Shown here: positions 8,026-16,964 of the stretch, piece after piece
Layout: every line of letters starts with the position of its first letter
Numbering within the stretch: position 1 is the first letter of the stretch
Origin: an uncultured Nitrosomonas sp.
GTDB lineage: Bacteria > Pseudomonadota > Gammaproteobacteria > Burkholderiales > Nitrosomonadaceae
DNA length: 46,596 nt
Assembly: GCA_902826055.1 (NCBI GenBank)
Contig: CADEDJ010000007.1
Location: 1-46,596, forward strand
Direction of reading: 5' to 3'
Notes under the pieces: generated by a model
What the model saw: only the letters and a program-made list of their open reading frames with translations
Databases searched by the model: none
Told to the model about the DNA's origin: nothing
Program-made: the position numbers and the translations under genes

Positions 8026-8346
8026 TTAGCGACGGGAATTGTCTTTCAGCAACAGGGCAATTACCATTCCGACGGAAAATACAGCGCCCAGTGCAGAATA
8101 AGGATTGCTGCGTATCCAATTGTCGGTCTCTTTCGCAGTCGTCCTCGCGAGATCTGTCAAACCATCCTCGATGTCGTCAAATTGGCCTCTTGCCTTGTCG
8201 ATCTTTGCTTTCAAGTTCTTTTTGAGTTGCTTGGTCTTATCGGTGCCATCATCGACAATCGATTCATAAAGATCTTCAGCATCTTTTAGAATATTGCGGA
8301 CGTCTGATAATAATTCGTTTTTTCTTGCGTTAAATGTTCGGTTCAT
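8026..8346 (-). CDS. DUF883 (YqjD/ElaB-type) membrane-anchored protein
   Basis: 106 residues. A long charged helix (residues about 5-75, with DVRNILKDAEDLYESI) is followed by N-P-Y-S-A-L-G-A-V-F and one C-terminal membrane segment (about 80-99), then a short basic end. This is the DUF883 layout. The Escherichia coli members YqjD and ElaB are tail-anchored inner-membrane proteins induced in stationary phase that bind ribosomes; transfer of that role here is inference. Strong ribosome site GAAAGGAT before ATG. First gene of the minus-strand operon, divergent from 8531. Confidence 0.88.
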   Translation of the reverse strand: MNRTFNARKNELLSDVRNILKDAEDLYESIVDDGTDKTKQLKKNLKAKIDKARGQFDDIEDGLTDLARTTAKETDNWIRSNPYSALGAVFSVGMVIALLLKDNSRR

Positions 8347-8530
8347 TTTTATATCCTTTCTTTTCAGGGCTAAAAAATTATTATTGAAAACCTATTTATC
8401 TTATGAATCTCAATAAAACATATGATAGGTTATAAAATTTAAATAAAACTCATGGTAGATTTATTTTATTCATTGATTTGATAACTTAATGAATATTAAA
8501 TGTAGTAATACTTTCTACTGTGGATAAAAA

Positions 8531-8773
8531 TTGGCATATTCAGATCTCCTTAATCATCTTCAGTGGCTTGCAATGATTGTCACTATAACAGCTTCATGGT
8601 ATGTCTCAGCTGAGAGAAAAGCGAATCGGAATTGGGGATTCTGGCTACTTCTGCTGAGTAATCTACTCTGGTTTATTTGGGCTATTCCTAATTCAGCCTG
8701 GGCATTGGCTACATTACAGGTGGCCTTGACAGCAATGAATATTAGAGGCGTGGTAAAGTCCAACAACAAGTAA
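8531..8773 (+). CDS. Small two- or three-TM protein, unknown function
   Basis: 80 residues with TTG start; GTGGA at 8519-8523 is a fair ribosome site, and ATG 8573 is an alternative that would cut the first segment. Hydrophobic segments at about 10-25, 34-50 and 52-70. The pattern ASWYVSAERKANRNWGFWLLLLSNLLWFIW, broken here from ALATLQVALTAMNIRG, recalls a widespread family of short proteins with a PnuC-like fold fragment, ending in A-x-N-I-R-G. No function is known. Divergent from the YqjD-like operon. Confidence 0.6.
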   Translation: MAYSDLLNHLQWLAMIVTITASWYVSAERKANRNWGFWLLLLSNLLWFIWAIPNSAWALATLQVALTAMNIRGVVKSNNK

Positions 8774-8922
8774 ATCAGCCACTTGCTGCATGGATTGTTG
8801 CGCGTTTTATTCATCCTTTTCCTTGCAATTGGATTATGCTGATCGTTTAAATCCAATTGTAAGGCAGTCATCTATAATCTATATATCCGAGATATAAATT
8901 AGAAAGCCTAATCAGTATGCAG

Positions 8923-9123
8923 CTACCACCTGTTATTGAAGTCATCCATTACTTCTTTTTTTGTTCGTCCTTTGTTTGCACCTCGGCGCTGTTGGTATTT
9001 GCCGACCAATTGATCACGTTGACCGTTGATTACCGCAAGATCATCATCAGTCAAATGACCCCACTGCGCTTTGATTTTACCTTTAAGCTGATTCCAGTTA
9101 CCTGTAACTTGATCCCAATTCAT
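8923..9123 (-). CDS. CsbD-family stress protein
   Basis: 66 residues, M-N-W-D-Q-V-T-G-N-W-N-Q-L-K-G-K. The pattern W-x-Q-x-K-G-x-[I/V]-x-x-x-W-G-x-L-T-D-D-D and G-x-x-D-x-L-x-G-x-x-Q defines the CsbD family of small general-stress proteins. The start is placed at the second ATG because AAGGAG lies 9 bases before it, while the ATG at 9132 directly touches the ribosome site. Members are usually under general stress control. A dyad related to that at 5251 lies about 100 bases upstream (9219-9233). Molecular function unknown. Confidence 0.92.
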   Translation of the reverse strand: MNWDQVTGNWNQLKGKIKAQWGHLTDDDLAVINGQRDQLVGKYQQRRGANKGRTKKEVMDDFNNRW

Positions 9124-9218
9124 AGTGAACATCTCCTTTTCAGTAACTCATCAAAATAGAACATACGCTTCTCGTATATTCATGATCAGTATCTTAGTCA
9201 GGAGTATGCCTAAAGAAT

Positions 9219-9233
9219 ATTAAGTATGTTAAT
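9219..9233. promoter_or_regulatory. Dyad ATTAAG-TAT-GTTAAT upstream of csbD-like gene
   Basis: Same length, spacing and outer bases as the perfect dyad at 5251-5265, with one half-site base changed (G for C). It is centred about 103 bases upstream of the CsbD start on the minus strand. Weaker evidence than the two perfect copies; AT-rich context makes chance similarity possible. Confidence 0.28.
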
Positions 9234-9269
9234 TCTTAAGAAAATTTTGAATCAGTGTCTGCGCAATCA

Positions 9270-9292
9270 GAGTACTGCGCTAGACAGTACTC
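9270..9292. repeat. Perfect hairpin upstream of csbD-like gene
   Basis: GAGTACTG (9270-9277) and CAGTACTC (9285-9292) pair perfectly around a 7-base loop. It lies between the end of the glucan phosphorylase gene and the csbD-like gene, both on the minus strand. No T-run follows on that strand, so it may be a weak terminator or a binding site. Confidence 0.35.
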
Positions 9293-9367
9293 GGAAATGC
9301 ACCTATCTATGTGATAGATATTTTTTTGCTTAATCTGCCTTAAACTTCCTCTTACTCGACGGCTTAT

Positions 9368-11923
9368 TCAAAGCCAAACCATTAATCCCATTTCCAAAGG
9401 ATGAGTCAACAGCGCATGACAGGGATACATACGGATGAAATATTCCTGTTTACCGCATAATTCAGGCGTCAACTTCAGTTCAAACAGGTGTTCTCCTGCC
9501 TCTTGGATGCCTGTAGATTCAAATTTGAAGTGCTTGAAATTAGATAATTTGGTGGTTTTGAACTGGCGGCATATAAGCAATTCTACGACAACATCTTCTG
9601 GTGCCAAATGATTCAGCTTGACAGCAACCTTGAAATTCAGTGTTTGATCAAAATAAATGCGCTCACTGAGGGTATCTAATCGACGTAATGTGACGCCATG
9701 CCAGGCATTCTTTATTTTGGCCTTCCATGCTGCAATATTTTTCGCTTCAGCAAAGTCATTAGCTGCATAGAGCGTGCCTTTATGACTGGCGGAACGGTAG
9801 AATTTTTTTACATATTCATCAACCATGCGGGTAGCGTTATAACGTGGCAACAGTGATTTCATCGAATGCTTAGCCATTTTTACCCATCCCGGTGAATAGC
9901 CGAGTTTGCCATAGTTGTAATACAGTGGAACGACTTGGTCTTGCACGATTTCATACAGTGCGCGACTTTCTTCTTTGTCGCGCAGCACGCTATCCATATC
10001 TTCCGGTCCGGGTTTGATCGCCCAGCCATTTTTACCGTCGTAACCTTCGCCCCACCAGCCATCCAGCACACTCAGATTAATGGCGCCATTAATGCCTGCT
10101 TTCATGCCGGATGTGCCGCTGGCCTCAAGCGGATAGATGGGATTGTTGAGCCAGACATCCACGCCAGCGACTAAGCGTCTGGCAAGGCGCAAATCATAGC
10201 CTTCGATTAATAACAGACGCCCTTCAAACTCAGGAAGGTGTGCAATTTCGCTAATACTGCGGATTAAATCATGACCGGGAACATCTGCCGGATGTGCTTT
10301 ACCGGCAAAAATCAGCAATACCGGACGTTCCTGATCAAGGATGATTTTACGAAGCCAATCGAGATTTTCGAATAATAAGGTGGCACGTTTATAAGTTGCG
10401 AAACGACGCGCAAAACCTAATGTCAGGATATTAGGATTGATTGGATCAACAAATTTCAGCAATCGATCCAGATGGGCTTCAGAACCACGATTTCTGGCAT
10501 TCTGGTCAGTGACGCGTGAACGAATGCCATAAAACATCTGGGATTTTAGGGATTGACGCACACTCCAAAACAGATGATCCGGAATTGCATCAATGCGTGA
10601 CCAGTATTCGGTATCGCACATTTTATTGCGCCACTCATGACCCAGGTAACGATCAAACAGATCAGACCACTCCTGCGCCAGGAAGGTTGGCACGTGTACG
10701 CCGTTGGTGATATAAGAAATCGGATTTTCTTCAGGTTCGATTTGCGGCCATAGATCCCGGCAAATATTTGCCGACACATTACCATGTATTTTGCTGACAC
10801 CATTATGTGTACGCGAGCCGTGAATCGCCAGAGCTGTCATATTAAAATCGGGACTGCCAGTAATATGACCAAGTGCCATGAATTCTTCACGGGTGATGCT
10901 CAGGTCGCGATAAAAACTGTCAAAATAATTTTGTATCATGTCCGGGCTGAAGTGGTCGTGCCCGGCAGGAACGGCGGTATGTGTTGTGAATACGGTATTG
11001 ACTGCAACGCTTTCTAAGGCACTGGCAAAATTAAGCCCTTGTTGAACAAGATTATGGATGCGTTCCAGGATCATAAAAGCTGCATGACCTTCATTGATGT
11101 GCCATATCGTCGGTTGTATGCCAAGTGCGTGTAGTGCACGCACACCCCCCATACCTAAAATGATTTCTTGTTCGATTCTCATGGTTTTATCGCCACCATA
11201 GAGATTGTGGGTGATATAGCGGTCTTGCGGTGAATTTTCGGGTAAATCGGTATCGAGCAGATACAATGTGACATGCCCGATCTTTGCTTGCCATATTTTT
11301 GCAATCACATTGCGTTGTGGCAAGGGTACTTCAATCGTCAAATTCGAATCATCGCTACGCAATACCGGTGTGACAGGAAGATCGTCAAAATCGGACATGG
11401 TATAGGTGACTTGCTGGTTTCCCTGAATATCAATAATTTGAGAAAAGTATCCTTGGCGGTATAGCAAACCAATCGCAACGAACGGTAGATGCAAGTCACT
11501 GGCTGCTTTGCAGTGATCTCCGGCAAGAATGCCCAGGCCGCCGGAATAAATGGGCAAGCTTTCGTGAAAGCCAAATTCAAAACAAAAATAGGCGACTTGA
11601 TCGTGTGAACTCAGTTCTTCGCCGTCTTCCTGCGCGGCGGATGCATCATGATACGAGTCATAGGTCGACAAAATACTGTTGTAGGTGGCAAGAAATACCC
11701 GGTCTTCCGTAGCTTTTAGCAGTGCTGATTCGTCTACTCGTTTGAGAAACGCTTTAGGATTGTGCCCAACGGCTTCCCATAAATGGGGATCAAGCCGTGA
11801 GAAGAGTGTGCGCGTGGCACGATCCCAGCTGTACCAAAGATTATTGGCAAGTTCTTCTAAACGTTTAAGGCGCGGTGGTATTTTTGGATTAACAGTGACG
11901 GTAAAAGCTGTACGCGAAAACAT
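9368..11923 (-). CDS. glgP: Alpha-glucan (glycogen) phosphorylase, DUF3417 type
   Basis: 851 residues. Releases glucose 1-phosphate from glycogen or maltodextrin with pyridoxal phosphate. The N-terminus (P-P-R-L-K-R-L-E-E-L-A-N-N-L-W-Y-S-W) is the DUF3417 domain of the short bacterial/archaeal phosphorylase class. Conserved blocks follow: AYFCFEFGFHESLPIYSGGLG near residue 110 and WHINEGHAAF near 275. The cofactor motif E-A-S-G-T-S-G-M-K places the Schiff-base lysine at about residue 608. The C-terminal 100 residues form a beta-rich extension. AAGGAG precedes ATG. With the glucokinase just upstream on the same strand it forms a glycogen-use pair; the 88-base gap leaves co-transcription open. 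Confidence 0.93.
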   Translation of the reverse strand: MFSRTAFTVTVNPKIPPRLKRLEELANNLWYSWDRATRTLFSRLDPHLWEAVGHNPKAFLKRVDESALLKATEDRVFLATYNSILSTYDSYHDASAAQEDGEELSSHDQVAYFCFEFGFHESLPIYSGGLGILAGDHCKAASDLHLPFVAIGLLYRQGYFSQIIDIQGNQQVTYTMSDFDDLPVTPVLRSDDSNLTIEVPLPQRNVIAKIWQAKIGHVTLYLLDTDLPENSPQDRYITHNLYGGDKTMRIEQEIILGMGGVRALHALGIQPTIWHINEGHAAFMILERIHNLVQQGLNFASALESVAVNTVFTTHTAVPAGHDHFSPDMIQNYFDSFYRDLSITREEFMALGHITGSPDFNMTALAIHGSRTHNGVSKIHGNVSANICRDLWPQIEPEENPISYITNGVHVPTFLAQEWSDLFDRYLGHEWRNKMCDTEYWSRIDAIPDHLFWSVRQSLKSQMFYGIRSRVTDQNARNRGSEAHLDRLLKFVDPINPNILTLGFARRFATYKRATLLFENLDWLRKIILDQERPVLLIFAGKAHPADVPGHDLIRSISEIAHLPEFEGRLLLIEGYDLRLARRLVAGVDVWLNNPIYPLEASGTSGMKAGINGAINLSVLDGWWGEGYDGKNGWAIKPGPEDMDSVLRDKEESRALYEIVQDQVVPLYYNYGKLGYSPGWVKMAKHSMKSLLPRYNATRMVDEYVKKFYRSASHKGTLYAANDFAEAKNIAAWKAKIKNAWHGVTLRRLDTLSERIYFDQTLNFKVAVKLNHLAPEDVVVELLICRQFKTTKLSNFKHFKFESTGIQEAGEHLFELKLTPELCGKQEYFIRMYPCHALLTHPLEMGLMVWL

Positions 11924-12011
11924 GGAGACTCCTTAGTGGAAATTATTTGTTATTTTATTGCAGTAACGTATTTATTCATACCGGATATTCAAACTTACAA
12001 TTACTGCATGA

Positions 12012-13070
12012 TTAATTCTGCTGCATAAATAAATAATGAGCTTCCCGTTTAGCGCCCAGCAAGCTGATTTCAGGGTTTGTGATGATATGCACTGGAATTT
12101 CATGCATTAACGGGGAAAACCTTCCTTTGTCGCGAAAAGCATGCATAAAGCTGCCGGAACTGAGGATATTGATAATTTTGGGTGCAATGCCGCCGGCAAC
12201 ATATACTCCTCCACGGCATAATCCTGTCAACGCCAGATTACCCGCGTAAGCGCCGTAGATTTCAGCAAATACATTCAGTGACTTGATTGCAATCGGATGA
12301 CTGTGAGTTTGTGCTAGTGTCGTTATAGTGGCACCACTATCTTCTTTCAGGTGTGTCGCTAATAAGTCTGAAGGTTTCTCCTGGTTCGATTGCAGGTAGT
12401 TGAAAATACTTGTTAACCCCGATCCTGATAGCAGACGCTCCACCGATACATGCCCAAATTTGTGATGGAGTGTTTCCAACAAACGGATTTGTAGTTCATT
12501 GGTTGGCGCAAAATCCATATGGCCTGCTTCAGTGGCGAACGCATAATAACGATCATTGAGCCAGGTGAGCCAAGCTACACCCATACCAGTACCCGCGCCT
12601 AACACTACTCGCATGGCTTGTTCATGAATATGTCCTGTCTGGAGGGTTACCAGATCATCGGGTGAGAGCGCTTCAACAGCCAATGCGGCCGCTTCAAAGT
12701 CGTTGATGAGCTTGACCGTGGGGATTGAAAATTGCTGGGCAATGTCGCCGCTATGGATTTGCCAGGTCAGATTGGTCAATGTTGCTTGCTGGGCAACGAT
12801 TGGTCCGGCTACTGCAAAGCATGCGGCAAGGGGTGAACTCGATGTTTCCGTGCAAGCGAGAAAGTCTTTTAGCAGATCAGAGAAAGTTACAAAAGCCTGA
12901 CTTTCATAGTGTTGTGTAAATTGCTGATGAATTTTTCCATGCTTTATTTCCGCTATTTGCAGAATTGTTTTGGTACCACCGATATCGCCGTATAGGAATT
13001 GCTTATTCAAGTATTGTTCAATCCAGAAATTAATCAAGTTACTTGTTGCAAAGCTAATAAATATTGCCAC
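12012..13070 (-). CDS. glk: Glucokinase
   Basis: Phosphorylates glucose with ATP to give glucose 6-phosphate. The ROK-unrelated bacterial glucokinase family is shown by YGDIGGTKT (phosphate-1 loop), LINDFEAAALAV (catalytic Asp in N-D-F), VLGAGTGMGVAWL, FATEAGHMDFAP and the late CRGGVYVAGGIAPKI. GTG 13070 gives 352 residues, but family members normally begin just before the phosphate loop; TTG 13007 (leading to N-K-Q-F-L-Y-G-D) would remove 21 non-conserved residues. Neither start has a good ribosome site. It lies upstream of the glucan phosphorylase and would feed free glucose into the same hexose phosphate pool. Confidence 0.9.
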   Translation of the reverse strand: MAIFISFATSNLINFWIEQYLNKQFLYGDIGGTKTILQIAEIKHGKIHQQFTQHYESQAFVTFSDLLKDFLACTETSSSPLAACFAVAGPIVAQQATLTNLTWQIHSGDIAQQFSIPTVKLINDFEAAALAVEALSPDDLVTLQTGHIHEQAMRVVLGAGTGMGVAWLTWLNDRYYAFATEAGHMDFAPTNELQIRLLETLHHKFGHVSVERLLSGSGLTSIFNYLQSNQEKPSDLLATHLKEDSGATITTLAQTHSHPIAIKSLNVFAEIYGAYAGNLALTGLCRGGVYVAGGIAPKIINILSSGSFMHAFRDKGRFSPLMHEIPVHIITNPEISLLGAKREAHYLFMQQN

Positions 13071-13230
13071 TGGCTTTTATGACTAGTATACATCGACTTG
13101 GGAATTTTCATCGCGTTTGCTGTGATTTGACATATAGAATTACATTAAGTAAATTTCTGTAAACTTCTAGAAGAATATGATTTTTCTATAGTTATAGGGT
13201 TATTTTTAAAATAGTACCTTGAGAGAATTT

Positions 13231-14748
13231 ATGATTGAGCCACTGATTATTGCAAAGGCAGGTAATGCTGATTTAACACTTTTGCCAGCGATGGCTACAC
13301 GTCATGGCTGTATAACCGGTGCGACCGGTACCGGCAAGACAGTCACATTACAGAAACTCGCAGAAAGTTTCTCCAGTATTGGTGTGCCGGTTTTTATGGC
13401 GGATGTGAAAGGCGATTTAACCGGTATTTGCAAACCTGGATCGCTTTCTGAAAAAATGAAAACACGGCTCAATCAACTCAAAATTGATCCGCCCATCTGG
13501 CAGGGTTTCCCGGTGACAGTGTGGGATGTGTTGCAGGAAAATGGTCATCCTTTACGTGCTACCATTTCCGATATGGGGCCGCTGTTACTGGCGCGCTTAT
13601 TGAATCTGAACGAGACGCAGGAAGGCGTGTTAGCGCTGGTTTTTAAAGTGGCTGATGATCATGGCTTGTTATTGCTCGATCTGAAGGATTTGCGTGCTTT
13701 AGTACAATATGTCGGTAACAATGCGGATGAATTCAAAACCCAATATGGCAATGTTTCATCAGCTTCGATCGGTGCGATTCAGCGCAGTCTATTGCAGTTG
13801 GAAGAGCAGGGTGCAGACAAGTTCTTCGGCGAGCCCATGCTGAATATCGCGGATTTAATTCAGGCTATTGACGGTAAAGGTGTAATCAATATTCTTGCCG
13901 CTGACAAGTTACTAAATTCACCGAGGCTATATAGTACGTTTTTGCTGTGGATGTTATCCGAGCTGTATGAAAATATGCCTGAGGCCGGTGATCTCGACAA
14001 ACCTAAACTGGTGTTCTTTTTTGATGAAGCACATTTGTTGTTTAGCACAGCATCCCCTGCATTATTGGAGAAGGTCGAGCAAGTTGTGCGGTTGATTCGT
14101 TCCAAGGGTGTGGGTATTTATTTTGTGACGCAGAATCCATTTGATATCCCGGAAAAAGTATTAACGCAATTGGGGAATCGTGTTCAGCATGCATTGCGGG
14201 CATTTACCCCGCGAGACCAGAAGGTGGTGAATGCGGTTGCAGAAACAATGCGGCCGAATCCCAATCTCAATGCCAGACTGGCGATTATGGAGTTGTCCGT
14301 GGGGGAAGCACTGATTTCTTTTCTTGACTCCGATGGATCACCTGCGGTTACCGAGCGTGCCTTTATTCTGCCACCCGCCAGTCAGATCGGACCGATTACG
14401 CCGCAGGAACGGCAACAATTGATGCAATCATCTATTGTGGCGGGTGTGTACGAACAGGAAGTTGACCGTGAAAGCGCTTTTGAATTGCTGCAAGCGCGTG
14501 CTGGTAACGAAGATACACCTAAAAATGCAGCAGGAGTTGTTGTTGGTAATGCAAAACAACCGGCGAGTGAAGGGATTTTAGGGGGATTGGGCGATTTACT
14601 GTTGGGTTCAACCGGACCTCGTGGTGGGCGTCGTGAGGGAATGATCGATGCCTTTGCAAAAAGTGCAGCGCGCTCGGTCGGAACTTCCATTGCACGCGAA
14701 ATTACTCGTGGTTTGTTAGGATCTTTGTTGGGTCAAAAACGGCGTTAA
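13231..14748 (+). CDS. HerA-like ATPase, YjgR / DUF853 family
   Basis: 505 residues from ATG 13231; the frame is open to TTG 13219, but GAGAG at 13221-13225 suits the ATG. Walker A is G-A-T-G-T-G-K-T, Walker B is [12 protein letters not shown], and [17 protein letters not shown] supplies the sensor region, as in the HerA/FtsK branch. DUF853 proteins are predicted nucleotide-driven DNA translocases or helicases whose cellular role is not settled. The C-terminus is glycine-rich ([19 protein letters not shown]), then has a helical tail ([22 protein letters not shown], written in full only to 20 here: [17 protein letters not shown]), which is normal for the family. Convergent with the 14926 gene. 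Confidence 0.9.
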   Translation: MIEPLIIAKAGNADLTLLPAMATRHGCITGATGTGKTVTLQKLAESFSSIGVPVFMADVKGDLTGICKPGSLSEKMKTRLNQLKIDPPIWQGFPVTVWDVLQENGHPLRATISDMGPLLLARLLNLNETQEGVLALVFKVADDHGLLLLDLKDLRALVQYVGNNADEFKTQYGNVSSASIGAIQRSLLQLEEQGADKFFGEPMLNIADLIQAIDGKGVINILAADKLLNSPRLYSTFLLWMLSELYENMPEAGDLDKPKLVFFFDEAHLLFSTASPALLEKVEQVVRLIRSKGVGIYFVTQNPFDIPEKVLTQLGNRVQHALRAFTPRDQKVVNAVAETMRPNPNLNARLAIMELSVGEALISFLDSDGSPAVTERAFILPPASQIGPITPQERQQLMQSSIVAGVYEQEVDRESAFELLQARAGNEDTPKNAAGVVVGNAKQPASEGILGGLGDLLLGSTGPRGGRREGMIDAFAKSAARSVGTSIAREITRGLLGSLLGQKRR

Positions 14749-14759
14749 ACACAACAAAC

Positions 14760-14899
14760 GGGCATCTCTAGAAATTTAAATTTTGTCGCAACACGTTATA
14801 ACTTGAAAAAATGATTCCTTACCATACAAGCGCATGCTGCGTTACCATTTTTTGTTTTCACCTCGTTTTGTTTAACACTGTGAATTTTTAGAGATACCC
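14760..14899. mobile_element. MITE-like element with terminal inverted repeats
   Basis: GGGCATCTCTAGAAAT (14760-14775) and, on the other strand, GGGTATCTCTAAAAAT (14899 down to 14884) match at 14 of 16 positions. They enclose about 108 AT-rich bases with no gene. The total of 140 bases and the IS-like ends suggest a miniature transposable element between the convergent 13231 and 14926 genes. I see no target duplication. It could also act as a structured terminator. Confidence 0.45.
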
Positions 14900-14925
14900 T
14901 GACGATTGTCCATACCGTCAGAAAT

Positions 14926-16356
14926 TCATGCTTTATTTTGCACATCAGTATTAAATCCTGGGCATGCGGACAAGTCGGATCGATTGATCCCGGGCGGCAA
15001 GTTGGACACCAGATCCCGCAGTGCTGTGCGCAAACCTTCTTCCAGTACCGGATGATAAAAAGGAATTTGTAACAGATCCCAAACGGTTAATGACTGACTG
15101 ATTGCTAACGCTAACAGATGGGCTATGTGTTCGCCCGCTGGTGCGCATAATTCCGACCCTAATAATTGCCCGCTTTTTGAATCCGCGTAAATACGCAGCA
15201 TGCCTCTATTCAATTGCGCTACACGCGCGCGGCCTTGATTATCAAAGCTGACTTGGCCTATACCGATGGATTTATTTTGCAATTGCTGAAAAGAAGCGCC
15301 AACAGTCACAATGTTAGGGTCAGAGAAAGTAATCGCTAAAGGTGTGCGCCGCCGAAAACAAGTGATTGAGCCTGCACTTGCGTTAACGCCGGCAATATAG
15401 CCTTCATCGGCTGCTTCATGAAGCAATGGCAGATGATTGTTGGCATCACCCGCTAAAAAAATCGGCAAATCTTCGATCTGCATAGTAGAGGGATTGACAT
15501 TCGGTAGACCGTGATCATTAACCGCAATACCCAGCGTATCCAATCCCAGATCATCGACATTGGGTTGACGTCCCAGGGCAGCAAAGACACCATCGACTTC
15601 TATCTGCTGGTCACCCGCCAAAATTGTTATCGCCCTATTTTCGGGGCTGCTTGCGACTTCGGCTTTATTATTTAGAAATAATGGAAACTCATGCGATATC
15701 GCATCCGTGATCGTTTGGTTAATGAGTGGATCGGTTATTCCGGCGATGAATGGATTTCTGCTAAATCCATAGACTTGAACACCAATCCTGCTGAGTGCTT
15801 GTGCCACTTCTATACCGATTGGTCCCATACCGATCACTGCCATGCGCTCAGGAATGGTTTCCTGATCAAATAATGTATCGGAAGTCAGGAGCCGCTTTCC
15901 CAGTTTTTGCCACTCTGGGGGAATAATCGAACGTGATCCGGGTGCCAGGATAATGCGCTCTGCGCGCAATTTCTTGTCACCAATTTGAACCTGGTGAGGT
16001 CCTGATAATCGTGCTTTGGCTGAAATTGCACGTTCCCCAAGCGATTCGGTGTCCTCCACAATTCCAGAGACAAAACGATCGCGTAATGCCCGAACACGCT
16101 CAAATACCCGCTTTTTATCGATAGACAGCTTTTCTGCGCCAAGGATACCAAACGCTTCAAATGTATTCCGCCGATAAAACGCATTGGCCGCTTCGATCAG
16201 CGCTTTGGATGGCATGCATCCGACCCGGGCACAGGTGGTTCCCCAGGGGCCATCGTTGATAATGACGAAATTATCCGTATGTTTTTTTACTTGGCGCAAT
16301 GCAGAGAGTCCTGCGCTGCCAGCACCTACAATGATGATGTCATAATCCAGTTTCAT
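14926..16356 (-). CDS. Dihydrolipoamide dehydrogenase-like flavoprotein
   Basis: 476 residues, class-I pyridine nucleotide-disulfide oxidoreductase. FAD Rossmann site IIIVGAGSAGLSAL at the N-terminus; redox disulfide C-A-R-V-G-C-M-P-S-K (Cys about 42 and 47); NAD(P)H site VIGMGPIGIEVAQAL; second FAD motif IFLAGDAN; catalytic pair H-P-V-L-E-E near residue 438. All residues for electron transfer between NAD(P)H and a dithiol are present. It stands alone, not beside 2-oxoacid dehydrogenase E1/E2 genes. It may therefore serve another lipoyl protein or be a variant such as those called Lpd-like or mercuric-reductase-like. The start has no strong ribosome site. Confidence 0.87.
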   Translation of the reverse strand: MKLDYDIIIVGAGSAGLSALRQVKKHTDNFVIINDGPWGTTCARVGCMPSKALIEAANAFYRRNTFEAFGILGAEKLSIDKKRVFERVRALRDRFVSGIVEDTESLGERAISAKARLSGPHQVQIGDKKLRAERIILAPGSRSIIPPEWQKLGKRLLTSDTLFDQETIPERMAVIGMGPIGIEVAQALSRIGVQVYGFSRNPFIAGITDPLINQTITDAISHEFPLFLNNKAEVASSPENRAITILAGDQQIEVDGVFAALGRQPNVDDLGLDTLGIAVNDHGLPNVNPSTMQIEDLPIFLAGDANNHLPLLHEAADEGYIAGVNASAGSITCFRRRTPLAITFSDPNIVTVGASFQQLQNKSIGIGQVSFDNQGRARVAQLNRGMLRIYADSKSGQLLGSELCAPAGEHIAHLLALAISQSLTVWDLLQIPFYHPVLEEGLRTALRDLVSNLPPGINRSDLSACPGFNTDVQNKA

Positions 16357-16505
16357 TTTTAATTAATTGTGTATAGAGGTTTGCAAAATAAAGTTTAACA
16401 ATCTCACAGTCTCAAGTTATATCATAAGCTGTAAGAATTTCTAATCTGAGTTACAGGATTCAAGAAGAAATGTTAATGGATACATATCCGGGAAAAAGGT
16501 AAATC

Positions 16506-16964
16506 ATGGCAGATGATGGATCAAAACAGTCAGCGACTATATGGCCCATCCCTAAATTCCATTTTCAGGTTAATTGGGATTCGCAGGTGATGTTATTTCA
16601 AGAAGTGAGCGGATTAGATATCTCATTTGAAGAGATCAACTATCGCCACGGTGGTAACTTGCCATTTTCAGCGTTTAAAACGCCAGGATTGAAGAAAATG
16701 AGTAATGTTATTATGAAAAAAGGTATTTTAAAAAGCGATAATAAGTTTTGGAGTTTGTTCAATCAGATCAAAATGAACACTATCCAGCGCATGCCAGTTA
16801 CCATTACTTTGGTGGATGAAACCGGTGATGCAACGATGGTTTGGACGTTAACGAATGCTTGGCCGACAAAGATTACTGCCACTGATTTGAAATCTGAAGG
16901 TAATGAAGTAGCGATTGAAACAATCGAATTTGCACACGAAGGCTTGGTTGTTACAAAAAGCTAG
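16506..16964 (+). CDS. Orphan phage-tail / contractile-injection tube protein (T4 gp19-like)
   Basis: 152 residues. WPIPKFHFQVNWD at the N-terminus and FQEVSGLDISFEEINYRHGG match the gp19/TIGR02241 tube family used in R-type tailocins, Afp/PVC-like extracellular injection systems and T4-like tails. LVDETGDATMVWTLTNAWP and AIETIEFAHEGL complete the fold. These proteins stack as hexamers to form the inner tube. Ribosome site AAAAGG is well placed. No sheath, baseplate, spike, AAA+ ATPase or other tail gene lies within the window on either side, so it is isolated. It may work with a cluster elsewhere, or be a relic. Confidence 0.85.
   Translation: MADDGSKQSATIWPIPKFHFQVNWDSQVMLFQEVSGLDISFEEINYRHGGNLPFSAFKTPGLKKMSNVIMKKGILKSDNKFWSLFNQIKMNTIQRMPVTITLVDETGDATMVWTLTNAWPTKITATDLKSEGNEVAIETIEFAHEGLVVTKS

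Noticed and set aside
8486..8499. TTAAT-GAAT-ATTAA dyad upstream of 8531
   Set aside because: Different half-sites from the shared motif and easily produced by chance in AT-rich sequence.
9304..9327. TATCTAT-GTG-ATAGATA stem followed by seven T, terminator-like on the plus strand
   Set aside because: The stem is all A/T apart from one pair, and no plus-strand gene ends near it; the genes on both sides are on the minus strand.
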